This document shows, piece after piece, positions 32,395 through 39,976 of a stretch of DNA of 64,000 nucleotides; within the stretch, counting starts at the first letter, position 1; each line of letters opens with the position of its first letter. The notes beneath the pieces are model-generated. The model did not search any database. It worked only from the letters and a program-made list of their open reading frames with translations, and was not told where the DNA came from. The translations under genes were made by a program, and so were the position numbers. This DNA is from Flavobacterium sp. Root420. GTDB lineage: Bacteria; Bacteroidota; Bacteroidia; Flavobacteriales; Flavobacteriaceae. The stretch lies in contig NZ_LMEF01000023.1 of NCBI RefSeq assembly GCF_001427905.1, positions 40,687 through 104,686 of the forward strand, written 5' to 3'.

Positions 32395-33969
32395 TTATTT
32401 GGTTTTAATTACAATTACACCATTTTTACCTTCTTCTCCATATTTTGTAATAGCATTAGCACCGGTCCATACGTTCATGGTCTTGATGTGAAGCGATTCT
32501 AGATCAACAGCAGTTACGGCAGGCGAGACAACGACCCCATCAACAATAATTAGTTTATTAAATCCTATTTTTACATTTGGTTGAGAGCTTGAACTAATAG
32601 CTATATTTGAATTGGTATTTTCATTAACGTTAGTACTTACAACTACATTAGTATTTGCACTACTATTTGTATTAATGCTTGTATGAGTATTATTAGTAGT
32701 TTTAACATCACAGTTAGTTTTAGAATTTGTAACTTTTTTTACTTCCACTTTGTGCTCTTTATCAATGATTTTAACTTCATCAATTTGGTTATCTGTTTTT
32801 AAACCTATTTTTTTAGAACCATCGCTGTCCGTTTCAATAACAATTTTACAATCCTTAATTGCCTTACTTCCTTTAACACGATACGACTGTGACTGTTCAG
32901 AACCTCTTTTCAGATCAAATCTGATAGCTATTAATTCATTATCTGAATTTCTTTCAATATCAGAAATCTTTGCATCAACATTATGATTTAGCTTCATTTT
33001 TTCAGCCATTTCTTTTAATTGCTGATCCGTTGTGTTTTTACTGATTTTGTAAACATCAACAGAACCATTTTCGTTTTTAACTTCTTTTGCAATTTGTCTT
33101 TTTTCTTTTGCAATTACTTCAACCTGAAATAAAATTGCAAAAGCTGCAAGCGCTGGAATCATAACATAAAGTTTCCATGAATTTCTCTTTTTTGATTGAT
33201 TTTTGTTTAACATAACAATTCGTTTTTTGATTAATGATTGATAAAAATGATTGGTGATTGATAGACAACTCTCGTGAGTTGTAATTTTTAAAAGCGTGTA
33301 TTGATAGGCTTTTTTGTCTGCTATTTTTTGAGCCGCTGCTGCATCGGCAATAAATTCAAGATTTTGAGTTATCGCTTTTTTATAAAGCCAAATAAAAGGA
33401 TTGAACCAAAATAAGATACAGAAAGTTCTGGAAATCAAAACGTCGATGGTGTGGTTTTGATCACTGTGTACTTTTTCGTGTTCGATGATACTTTCTAATT
33501 CAGAAGCCGTGTACATTGATGAGTTGTACACGATATATTCAAAATAAGAAAATGGAGCTATGTTTTCGTTTATATCAACAAATTTAAAATCAGCCTGTTG
33601 TTTTATTTGTTTTCCTTTTAATATTGAGTTTAGGCTATAAAAATCAAAAGCAAATTTTATAAGTAAAGCTAAAAATCCAATACTATAAATGGCTATTAGT
33701 ACTAAATTCCAGTCCATTTCAAAAATATCTTTTTCTATCCGAGCCGAATATAACTCTGCATAATTTACACTAGAAAGTGGAGCAGGATCAACCCAAATCA
33801 CTTTAGTATAAACTACAAAAGGCAATATTGCAGAAGTAATTAAACCGGTCAATAAAAACCATCTGTTGTTGTTGAAAAAAGTTTCTTTGCGTAACAAAAA
33901 ATAATAAGCGCAGTAAAATAATGTGATCAATCCGGCCGATTTTGCGATATAAATGAAAAGTGCTTCCAT
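32395..33969 (-). CDS. BlaR1/MecR1-like M56 membrane metalloprotease, copy 1
   Basis: 524 residues, same N-terminal half as copy 2 (membrane helices, H164-E-K-V-H168). The extracytoplasmic part has the same VYKISKNTTDQQLKEMAEKM domain, then an Asn/Ser/Thr-rich linker (about 415-465), and it ends with a TonB-plug-like tail (LIIVDGVV...GEEGKNGVIVIKTK). Thus the two copies differ mainly in their C-terminal tails. The ATG at 33969 is preferred to a TTG at 33975 because copy 2 starts with the same MEALFI segment. Membrane sensor of envelope stress is the likely role. Confidence 0.88.
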   Translation of the reverse strand: MEALFIYIAKSAGLITLFYCAYYFLLRKETFFNNNRWFLLTGLITSAILPFVVYTKVIWVDPAPLSSVNYAELYSARIEKDIFEMDWNLVLIAIYSIGFLALLIKFAFDFYSLNSILKGKQIKQQADFKFVDINENIAPFSYFEYIVYNSSMYTASELESIIEHEKVHSDQNHTIDVLISRTFCILFWFNPFIWLYKKAITQNLEFIADAAAAQKIADKKAYQYTLLKITTHESCLSITNHFYQSLIKKRIVMLNKNQSKKRNSWKLYVMIPALAAFAILFQVEVIAKEKRQIAKEVKNENGSVDVYKISKNTTDQQLKEMAEKMKLNHNVDAKISDIERNSDNELIAIRFDLKRGSEQSQSYRVKGSKAIKDCKIVIETDSDGSKKIGLKTDNQIDEVKIIDKEHKVEVKKVTNSKTNCDVKTTNNTHTSINTNSSANTNVVVSTNVNENTNSNIAISSSSQPNVKIGFNKLIIVDGVVVSPAVTAVDLESLHIKTMNVWTGANAITKYGEEGKNGVIVIKTK

Positions 33970-33983
33970 AAACAATAGTTTTA

Positions 33984-34355
33984 TTATTTTTTGTCTTCTT
34001 TTGGATCTTCGATCATAGCAAGGATTTCGCGTAATTCTGCTGCAGAGATTTTTTCTTCCTTGGCAAAAAATGAAACCATATTTTTATAAGAACTATTGAA
34101 ATAGTTGTCAATAGCCGTTTTCATGTATTTTTTGCTGTAGGCTTCTAAACTAATAATCGGGTAATACTGGTGTGTGTTTCCAAAAGCATTATGCGACACA
34201 AAACCTTTCTCCTCAAGATTACGAACAATAGTCGAAAGCGTATTGTAATGCGGTTGATCTTCGGTAATTTCAGCCTGAACCTCTTTTACAAAAGCTTTTT
34301 TGAGCTTCCATAAAATGTGCATGATCTCTTCTTCCTTGTTGGTTAACTTTTGCAT
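33984..34355 (-). CDS. BlaI/MecI/CopY family repressor, copy 1
   Basis: 123 residues, winged helix with LTNKEEEIMHILWKLKKAFV and PHYNTLSTIVRNLEEKGFV. First gene of the operon BlaI-M56-BlaI-M56. Its promoter contains two AACTA/TAGTT palindromes placed on the -33 and spacer, so it very probably represses its own operon. Confidence 0.94.
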   Translation of the reverse strand: MQKLTNKEEEIMHILWKLKKAFVKEVQAEITEDQPHYNTLSTIVRNLEEKGFVSHNAFGNTHQYYPIISLEAYSKKYMKTAIDNYFNSSYKNMVSFFAKEEKISAAELREILAMIEDPKEDKK

Positions 34356-34372
34356 GTTTTCTAATTTTAATT

Positions 34373-34425
34373 CAAACCTACAACTATTTTTTTAGTTACG
34401 CAACTATAAAAATAGTTATTTAACT
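34373..34425 (-). promoter_or_regulatory. Promoter and operators of the BlaI-M56 operon
   Basis: Minus strand: -33 TTG (34401-34403), 20-nt spacer, -7 TAGGTTTG (34373-34380), 18 nt before the first ATG. AACTA-N6-TAGTT (34382-34397) fills the spacer, AACTAT-N4-ATAGTT (34402-34417) overlaps the -33, and AGTTA-N2-TAACT (34414-34425) follows. The first two palindromes are centred 20 bp apart, i.e. about two helical turns, as in tandem BlaI operators. Confidence 0.65.
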
Positions 34426-34519
34426 AAAAATTAAGTTTGATTTGAATTAAAGGTGCAAAAAATCACTTCAAATTTAAAAGTAATAAATTGAATTTGAGTA
34501 ATTTATGAGTTAAAATTAG

Positions 34520-35737
34520 TTAAGATTTTTTTTCGAGAATCAAAGCTTTTTTGATCCAAAAGCAACAAAGAGTCGCCACAACTCCAATGGAAGCCATGAA
34601 AAACCAGTTGATTTGGTATCCTAATCGAGTGATGATTTCAAAACCAACTTTTGAACTAATAATATGAGCCAAACTAAAACTCATGGTATAAAGTGCCATA
34701 TAACGTCCTTCCTGACCACGTGGTGCACGGCTTAAGGCAAAAGCATTTGAAAAAGGGAAGGTTAGAATTTCTCCGATTGAAATACAAATCATACTAATAA
34801 CCAGTATTCCGGCCCAAACATTTATTAGAAGCAAAAAGAAACTTGAAGCCATAATAAAAGAACCCAGAATAATGATTTTTATTTTTGGAAAACCTTTTCG
34901 CTCCAAAAAACCAACAGTTGGCATTTCCAGAGCAAAAATCAGAAGTCCGTTTAAGGTCATTAATAATCCAGTCTGAAATTCACTTAAACCAAATTTCTCA
35001 TTATGATACAAAGGAAGCGTCGTGAAAAGCTGAAAGAAAATCATAGCCGTTACAAAACTCACAAATAAGAAAACCCAAAAGATTCGATCATGAAAAACTG
35101 ATTTTTTATCTGTGGCACTTTCAATTTTATCGTCATGAGCTACTTTTTTCTTTTCTTTTACCAATAAAGCGAAAATTGAAATGGATATAATACACGAAGC
35201 TCCGTCAACCCAAAATAATCCGGAATAACCAATTCCCATAATAATCAATCCTCCTAAAGCTGGTCCGGCAGCGAAACCTAAATTTACAGCTAAACGCACT
35301 AAAGTCAAGGCACGGGTTCTGTTTTCGGGTTTGGCATAAGCGCCTAATGAAACAAACATTGCCGGTCTGAACATGTCTGCAATGACCATTAGAATAAACA
35401 TGCCGATGCATAATCCCCAGAATGTCGTTATATATTGCACAAAGAAAAGCGAGACTCCACTGGTAAATAAGCTAAAAATCATGATTTTATAAAACCCGAT
35501 TTTATCCGAAAGTTTTCCGCCAAGCCATGATCCTAACATAGAACCAAGGCCAAATGAAACCATAATCCAACCTACCTGATTATAAGAGAAATGAAGGTCC
35601 TCTTTTAAGTATTTCGACAAAAAAGGAAGCACCATTGTACCGGCACGATTGATAAAAGTAACCAATGTAAGTATCCAAATTTCTCTTGAAAATCCTCTAA
35701 AATTATTGATGTAGTGATTGGCGGCAGTTTTGAGCAT
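34520..35737 (-). CDS. MFS transporter
   Basis: 405 residues with 12 predicted transmembrane helices. The first helices contain the MFS signature GSWLGGKLSDKIGFYK between helices 2 and 3 (MFS motif A type), and GFAAGPALGGLI follows. It belongs to the drug/metabolite efflux-like MFS group; the substrate is unknown. It is upstream of the BlaI operon on the same strand, but separated by 164 bp with its own promoter downstream. Its promoter carries an 18-bp inverted repeat. Confidence 0.85.
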   Translation of the reverse strand: MLKTAANHYINNFRGFSREIWILTLVTFINRAGTMVLPFLSKYLKEDLHFSYNQVGWIMVSFGLGSMLGSWLGGKLSDKIGFYKIMIFSLFTSGVSLFFVQYITTFWGLCIGMFILMVIADMFRPAMFVSLGAYAKPENRTRALTLVRLAVNLGFAAGPALGGLIIMGIGYSGLFWVDGASCIISISIFALLVKEKKKVAHDDKIESATDKKSVFHDRIFWVFLFVSFVTAMIFFQLFTTLPLYHNEKFGLSEFQTGLLMTLNGLLIFALEMPTVGFLERKGFPKIKIIILGSFIMASSFFLLLINVWAGILVISMICISIGEILTFPFSNAFALSRAPRGQEGRYMALYTMSFSLAHIISSKVGFEIITRLGYQINWFFMASIGVVATLCCFWIKKALILEKKS

Positions 35738-35759
35738 TATAAAAATATATTATTTGCAA

Positions 35760-35777
35760 CAAAGTTAGGAAACTTTG
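35760..35777 (-). promoter_or_regulatory. -7 box and overlapping inverted repeat of the MFS gene
   Basis: On the minus strand TAACTTTG (35760-35767) is a -7 match 22 nt before the ATG. The same bases form one arm of CAAAGTT-AGGA-AACTTTG, a candidate operator. Confidence 0.45.
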
Positions 35778-35790
35778 TCACGTATCTCGG

Positions 35791-35821
35791 TTGCTGCTTT
35801 GTTACTTTTAAACTATTTTTG
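35791..35821 (+). promoter_or_regulatory. Promoter of the DUF1684 gene
   Basis: TTG at 35791-35793, 20-nt spacer, TATTTTTG at 35814-35821, a full consensus match 15 nt before the ATG at 35837, so the leader is very short. Confidence 0.6.
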
Positions 35822-35836
35822 TTCAAAATTTCCAAG

Positions 35837-36436
35837 ATGAAAAAAATCGCATTTCTTACTTTATTATTAACTTTTAATTTTGGCTTCAGCCAAAAGAAAT
35901 TTGATAAAAAAGAAACAGAGAAATTTCAGAAGACTATAAATTCAGAATACGCTGATCCTAAGACGAGTCCGTTAATGGAAGAAGATTTAAAAGTTTTTAA
36001 AACTTTAGATTTTTATCCTGTTAATGCTAAATATTTTGTCAATGCCAAGTTTGTAAAGGCAAAAAATGAAAAAGTTTTCGAAATGAAAACTACCGGAACA
36101 AGAACACCAAAATATATAAAATATGCTACTTTATACTTTACACTTGATGGTAAAGCACTGCAGTTGAATGTATACAGAAGTATTGATCTTTCTAAAACAG
36201 AAGAATACAAAGACCATTTATTCTTGCCATTTTCTGATTTAACCTGTGGTAAGGAAAGTTATATTGGTGGAAGATATATCGATTTAAAAGTTCCAAAAGG
36301 AAATACTATTGCGGTAGATTTTAATCAGGCCTATAATCCGTATTGTGCTTACAATCACAAATATTCTTGTCCGCTTGTTCCGCTGGAAAATGATTTGAAT
36401 ATCGAAATTAAAGCAGGAGTTAAAACTTTTCACTAA
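35837..36436 (+). CDS. Exported DUF1684 protein
   Basis: 199 residues with a signal peptide (cleavage near GFSQ, residue 19). The conserved DUF1684 C-terminal signature is present: FNQAYNPYCAYNHKYSCPLVP and ENDLNIEIKAG. The family has no defined activity. The ATG at 35837 is chosen since it begins the signal peptide and lies right after a consensus promoter; the frame is open further upstream, but without a plausible start. Its stop overlaps the TatD start (TAATG). Confidence 0.85.
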   Translation: MKKIAFLTLLLTFNFGFSQKKFDKKETEKFQKTINSEYADPKTSPLMEEDLKVFKTLDFYPVNAKYFVNAKFVKAKNEKVFEMKTTGTRTPKYIKYATLYFTLDGKALQLNVYRSIDLSKTEEYKDHLFLPFSDLTCGKESYIGGRYIDLKVPKGNTIAVDFNQAYNPYCAYNHKYSCPLVPLENDLNIEIKAGVKTFH

Positions 36437-37092
36437 TGGAATTCTTTAATTTTCATACGCATCAGTTTACGAATCAATCTAATGTTTTGGAATTGGTAAA
36501 TCAATATCCAAATGAATTTGATGCTTCAATTCCGTTTTATTCAATTGGAATTCATCCGTGGTATATTGTTGATGACAGAATTGATGCCGATCTGAAAATT
36601 ATTGAAGAAAAATTACAAACCGAAAATTGTCTGGCTATTGGCGAATGTGGTTTAGATAAACGAATTGAAATTCCGTTAGAAAAACAGATTATAGTTTTTG
36701 AAAAGCAATTGGCTTTAGCCGAAAAATATAAAAAGCCAGTCGTTATTCATTGTGTTGCTGCTTTTCAGGAAGTGATTGAAATTAAGAAGAAAATGAAAAT
36801 TTCAGTTCCAATGGTCATTCACGGATTTTCTAAAAACAGTCAACTTGCCAATCAATTAATTGCGGCAGGATTTTATATTTCGTTTGGAAAATATTTACTT
36901 AGAAATCCAGAATTAAAAACAGTATTTCAGAATATTCCAAGCGATCGATTTCTATTGGAAACTGATACCATTGAAGAAAATATTCAACAAGTTTATGATT
37001 TAGCATCAGAATATAAAAACATTACAATTAAAGAGTTACAAGATATTATCTCAAGTAATTTTGAAGCAATTTTTCGAAAGAATAAAGAATAA
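36436..37092 (+). CDS. TatD family hydrolase
   Basis: 218 residues with the metal ligands of the TatD TIM-barrel nucleases: FNFHTHQ (HxH) at the N-terminus, GECGLDKR, VIHCVAAF, VIHGFSKN and LLETDT. Length is shorter than E. coli TatD (about 260), as in many Bacteroidota versions. Family members are Mg-dependent 3'-5' exonucleases or deoxyribonucleases. The last codons and the stop fall in a heptameric AATAAAG tandem repeat that runs on downstream. Confidence 0.87.
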   Translation: MEFFNFHTHQFTNQSNVLELVNQYPNEFDASIPFYSIGIHPWYIVDDRIDADLKIIEEKLQTENCLAIGECGLDKRIEIPLEKQIIVFEKQLALAEKYKKPVVIHCVAAFQEVIEIKKKMKISVPMVIHGFSKNSQLANQLIAAGFYISFGKYLLRNPELKTVFQNIPSDRFLLETDTIEENIQQVYDLASEYKNITIKELQDIISSNFEAIFRKNKE

Positions 37093-37150
37093 AGAACAAA
37101 GAATAAAGAATAAAGAATAAAGAATAAAGAATAAAGAATAAAGAATAAAG
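37081..37150 (+). repeat. Tandem heptamer (AATAAAG)10
   Basis: Ten consecutive 7-bp units, nine exact and one with T to C (AACAAAG, third unit). The first two units encode the end and stop of the TatD gene. Such a low-complexity array is prone to slippage. Confidence 0.9.
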
Positions 37151-37201
37151 ATAGTTGATAGAAATCTTTAACTAGCGCTGTTAGCCGATGTGGAAAGCAA
37201 C

Positions 37202-37222
37202 TTGAAACTTGAAACCTGAAAC
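37202..37222 (+). repeat. Heptamer cluster (YTGAAAC)3, left of tcdA
   Basis: TTGAAAC, TTGAAAC, CTGAAAC in tandem, 28 bp before the tcdA ATG. A direct copy lies at 38073-38093 and an inverted pair at 37973-37986. Confidence 0.8.
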
Positions 37223-37249
37223 AAAAGAAACAAAATAACAAAAGATTTT

Positions 37250-37966
37250 ATGGCAGAGTGGACAGAAAGAGCCGAGCTTTTATTTAAAAAAGAAGGATTA
37301 GAAAACTTAAAAAACTCCAATGTTTTGGTAGTGGGTTTAGGAGGAGTTGGATCATTTGCAGCTGAGTTTTTGGCCAGAGCAGGAGTAGGAAATATGACTA
37401 TTGTTGATGGAGATGTTGTTGATATTACAAATATCAACAGGCAATTGCCAGCGTTGCATTCAACAGTTGGACAACCAAAGATTACTATTGTTGGGGATCG
37501 TTTAATGGATATAAATCCGGAATTGAAACTAACACGCGTTCAGGAATTTTTATCTCCGGAAAGAGCTTTTGAAATCGTTTCTCCGGAATTTGATTATGTT
37601 TTGGATTGTATTGATAGTATTACACCAAAACTTAATTTAATCATTGCAGCAAAACGCAAAAGAGTAAAAATCATTAGCAGTATGGGTGCAGGCGGAAAAA
37701 TGCTGGCTTCTAAAGTAAAAGTTGCCGATATTTCTAAAACCATAAATTGTTATTTTTCAAAGGCAATTCGTAAACGTCTAAAAGCGGTAAAAATCAACAA
37801 ATTGAAAGTGGTTTTTTCTTCTGAAATTCAGGATGAAAAAAGCTTAAAGTTAACCGATGGGAAAAACTTCAAAAAATCGTTCTATGGAACTAATAGTTAT
37901 ATGCCCGGATTATTTGGCCTTCACGCCGCAGAAACGGTGATCCGTCACTTGCTTAAAAAAGAGTAG
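37250..37966 (+). CDS. tcdA: ThiF/TcdA-type adenylyltransferase (tRNA ct6A dehydratase)
   Basis: 238 residues of the E1-like ThiF superfamily. The ATP-binding GLGGVGSFAAE is at about 29-39, followed by DGDVVDITNINRQLPAL, and the DCIDSITPKLNLI and SSMGAGGKM segments of the TcdA/CsdL branch. TcdA cyclises threonylcarbamoyladenosine at tRNA position 37. There is no rhodanese or MoeB zinc site, so TcdA is preferred to ThiF or MoeB. The gene is flanked by heptamer repeats on both sides. Confidence 0.88.
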   Translation: MAEWTERAELLFKKEGLENLKNSNVLVVGLGGVGSFAAEFLARAGVGNMTIVDGDVVDITNINRQLPALHSTVGQPKITIVGDRLMDINPELKLTRVQEFLSPERAFEIVSPEFDYVLDCIDSITPKLNLIIAAKRKRVKIISSMGAGGKMLASKVKVADISKTINCYFSKAIRKRLKAVKINKLKVVFSSEIQDEKSLKLTDGKNFKKSFYGTNSYMPGLFGLHAAETVIRHLLKKE

Positions 37967-37972
37967 ATGCTT

Positions 37973-38127
37973 GTTTCAAGTTTCAAGTTTTCTTTGTTTC
38001 TGGTTGTATACGTTGTCTTGTTTAACCGCAAAGTTCGCAAGGGTCTACGCAATGAACGCAAAGTTATACAACTTGAAACCTGAAACCTGAAACAAATAAA
38101 ACCTTAGAATCTTAGAACCTTAAAAAG
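37973..38127 (+). repeat. Mosaic of dispersed repeats between tcdA and the HAD gene
   Basis: The gap holds two GTTTCAA heptamers (37973-37986), CGCAAAG-type units (about 38028-38062, ACCGCAAAGTTCGCAA and AACGCAAAG), (YTGAAAC)3 at 38073-38093, and CCTTAGAATCTTAGAACCTTA at about 38102-38122. These word types are common in Flavobacterium intergenic DNA as far as I recall. No gene is visible here. Confidence 0.65.
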
Positions 38128-38128
38128 A

Positions 38129-38791
38129 ATGATAAAAACAGTAATTTTTGATATGGATGGTGTAATTGTAGACACTGAACCCGTACACCGTTATTCCTAT
38201 TACAAACAATTTTCAGAATTAAATATTGAAGTACCTGAAGAAATGTATACTTCGTTTACCGGATTTTCTACCCGAAATACATTTCAGACTTTAAAAGGAT
38301 TTTTTCCGGTGATTGAACATGAAGTAGAAGATTTGATTCAGAGAAAGAGAAGTATTTTTAATGATGCTTTTGACACTAAAGAAGATTTGTATTTACTGGA
38401 AGGTGTTGAAGATTTGATTAAGGATTTATATGCAAACGGTATCCAGTTGATTCTGGCTTCTTCTGCATCAAAAGTTACGATCGAACGTGTTTTTACGAGA
38501 TTTAATTTACATCAATATTTCACACATATTGTAAGTGGCGAAGATTTTCCGCAATCAAAACCAGACCCTGCGATTTTTGTACATGCTGCATCATTGTCTG
38601 TTGCACCAAAAGAGAATTGTATTATCATTGAAGATAGTACAAATGGGGTAAAAGCAGCAAAAGCAGCGGGGATTTATTGTGTCGGCTACAATAGTCATCA
38701 TTCTAAATTACAAGATTTGTCAGAAGCTAATTTAATTATCAATCATTTTAATGAATTGACTGCTGAAAAAATATCACAGCTTGGCGCCTGA
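38129..38791 (+). CDS. HAD hydrolase, beta-phosphoglucomutase-like
   Basis: 220 residues. HAD motif I is FDMDGVIVDTEP (nucleophile Asp8, acid Asp10), motif II Ser near 113 (LASSAS), Lys in SKPDPAIF near 148, and motif IV IIEDSTNGV near 173. The cap is alpha-helical (about 16-85), as in beta-phosphoglucomutase and related sugar-phosphate phosphatases. The lack of a transporter or maltose phosphorylase nearby leaves the substrate open. The ATG follows a repeat-rich spacer; no promoter was recognised. Confidence 0.85.
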   Translation: MIKTVIFDMDGVIVDTEPVHRYSYYKQFSELNIEVPEEMYTSFTGFSTRNTFQTLKGFFPVIEHEVEDLIQRKRSIFNDAFDTKEDLYLLEGVEDLIKDLYANGIQLILASSASKVTIERVFTRFNLHQYFTHIVSGEDFPQSKPDPAIFVHAASLSVAPKENCIIIEDSTNGVKAAKAAGIYCVGYNSHHSKLQDLSEANLIINHFNELTAEKISQLGA

Positions 38792-38809
38792 ATTAAGTTA
38801 AATTTAACA

Positions 38810-38838
38810 TTTGTTACCTAATTGAATTTGTAAATTTG
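38810..38838 (+). promoter_or_regulatory. Promoter of the DUF2911 gene
   Basis: TTTG (38810-38813), 17-nt spacer, TAAATTTG (38831-38838): a full consensus promoter 23 nt before the ATG. Confidence 0.7.
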
Positions 38839-38861
38839 AACAAAACAAATAAAACCTAATA

Positions 38862-39704
38862 ATGAAAAAACTACTTATTGCATTAGCTATTATAATAGCA
38901 CCTTTTGCTACAGAGGCTCAGATAAAAACACCACAAGCGAGTCCTAAAGCTTATATCAAACAAACTGTTGGTTTGACAGATGTTGAAGTTACGTACTCAA
39001 GACCAGGGGCGAGAGGTAGAGCTGTATTTGGAAATTTAGTTCCGTTTGGTAAACTTTGGAGAACGGGTGCTAATGAAAACACAATTATTAATTTTAGTGA
39101 TGATGTTGTTATCGATGGTAAAACATTGAAAAAAGGAAAATATGCAATTTACACTATTCCTAAAATCGAAAGCTGGGAAGTGATTTTCTATCTTTCAACT
39201 GACAACTGGGGATTACCGGAAAACTGGAGCGATGCTTATGTAGCTTTAAGAACTACGGTTAAAGAAAATGCATTACCAACTCCTGTTGAAACTTTCACAA
39301 TTGGAATTAATGGCTTAGATCCAAATTTTGCATATTTAGAAATGGCTTGGGAAAACTCTCATGTAGCTTTGAAATTTGAAGTTCCGACAGCAAAAACAGC
39401 TACTGCAAGTATTGATAAAGTTTTGGCCGGACCATCTGCAAATGATTATTTTGCTGCAGCACAGTATTTGTTCCAATCAAACGGAAACATTGAAACTGCC
39501 AGAACATATGTTGACAAATCTTTAGATATGAGTGCTGACAGACCCTATTTTATCTTAAGATTGAAATCATTAATCCAGGCAAAACAAGGTGATAAAAAAG
39601 GTGCAATCGAAACTGCAAAAGCTTCGTTAGCTGCTGCTGAAACTGCTAAGAATCAAGATTACGTAAAAATGAATAAAGATAGTATTGCAGAGTGGAGCAG
39701 ATAA
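38862..39704 (+). CDS. Exported DUF2911 protein
   Basis: 280 residues with a signal peptide (cleavage near ATEAQ, residue 19). The DUF2911 core (about 20-175) carries VTYSRPGARGR, FGKLWRTGANE, KGKYAIYTIP and FYLSTDNWG. The C-terminal 90 residues are helical with two TPR-like units (AAQYLFQSNGNIETARTYVD...). Members are periplasmic and widespread in Bacteroidota; function unknown. A clear promoter precedes it and a strong terminator follows. Confidence 0.88.
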   Translation: MKKLLIALAIIIAPFATEAQIKTPQASPKAYIKQTVGLTDVEVTYSRPGARGRAVFGNLVPFGKLWRTGANENTIINFSDDVVIDGKTLKKGKYAIYTIPKIESWEVIFYLSTDNWGLPENWSDAYVALRTTVKENALPTPVETFTIGINGLDPNFAYLEMAWENSHVALKFEVPTAKTATASIDKVLAGPSANDYFAAAQYLFQSNGNIETARTYVDKSLDMSADRPYFILRLKSLIQAKQGDKKGAIETAKASLAAAETAKNQDYVKMNKDSIAEWSR

Positions 39705-39734
39705 TGCTTTAGACTTCAAAATCCCAATATTTTT

Positions 39735-39785
39735 AAATTCCAAATTCCAAGGCTTGTAAAAGTTTGGAATTTGGAATTTTTTTTG
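39735..39785 (+). terminator. Terminator of the DUF2911 gene, AATTCCAAATTCCAA-type
   Basis: Perfect 16-bp stem (39735-39750 with 39764-39779) and a T-run. It shares upstream and stem sequence with the lon terminator at 18463-18509. Confidence 0.85.
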
Positions 39786-39795
39786 AGTTTTGTGT

Positions 39796-39889
39796 CATTT
39801 CGACGAAGGAGAAATCACACTAGTAACTCCACAAAGTAAATCGACAATCATTGTCGAATTTCATGAGTGATTTCTCCTTCGTCGAAATG
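39796..39889. repeat. 94-bp inverted-repeat element
   Basis: Perfect 23-bp terminal inverted repeats: the left arm 39796-39818 starts CATTTCGACGAAGGAGAAAT, the right arm 39867-39889 ends in its complement. The middle carries a second hairpin TCGACAAT-C-ATTGTCGA (39841-39857). It is like a small MITE or REP-type palindromic element. There is no coding capacity and no obvious target duplication. Confidence 0.75.
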
Positions 39890-39915
39890 AGAATAGTATG
39901 GGTAAAAACACATAG

Positions 39916-39955
39916 ACAGACTTGTCTGTGTTGTTTGAAAAAAGATGTATATTTG
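39916..39955 (+). promoter_or_regulatory. Operator and -7 element of the TetR gene
   Basis: ACAGAC-TT-GTCTGT (39916-39929) is a perfect palindrome of the length bound by TetR/AcrR dimers, and TATATTTG (39948-39955) is a -7 box 21 nt before the ATG. The palindrome therefore covers the -33 region, the typical place for autorepression. Confidence 0.55.
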
Positions 39956-39976
39956 CCATTCATAAATTTAATCTGA

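Noticed and set aside
35714..35836. A 41-residue N-terminal extension of the DUF1684 protein
   Set aside because: It overlaps the MFS promoter region and precedes a perfect signal peptide that starts at ATG 35837 right after a consensus promoter.
37081..37150. Possible CRISPR-like array
   Set aside because: Units are 7-bp direct tandem repeats without spacers, and no cas gene is present in the window.
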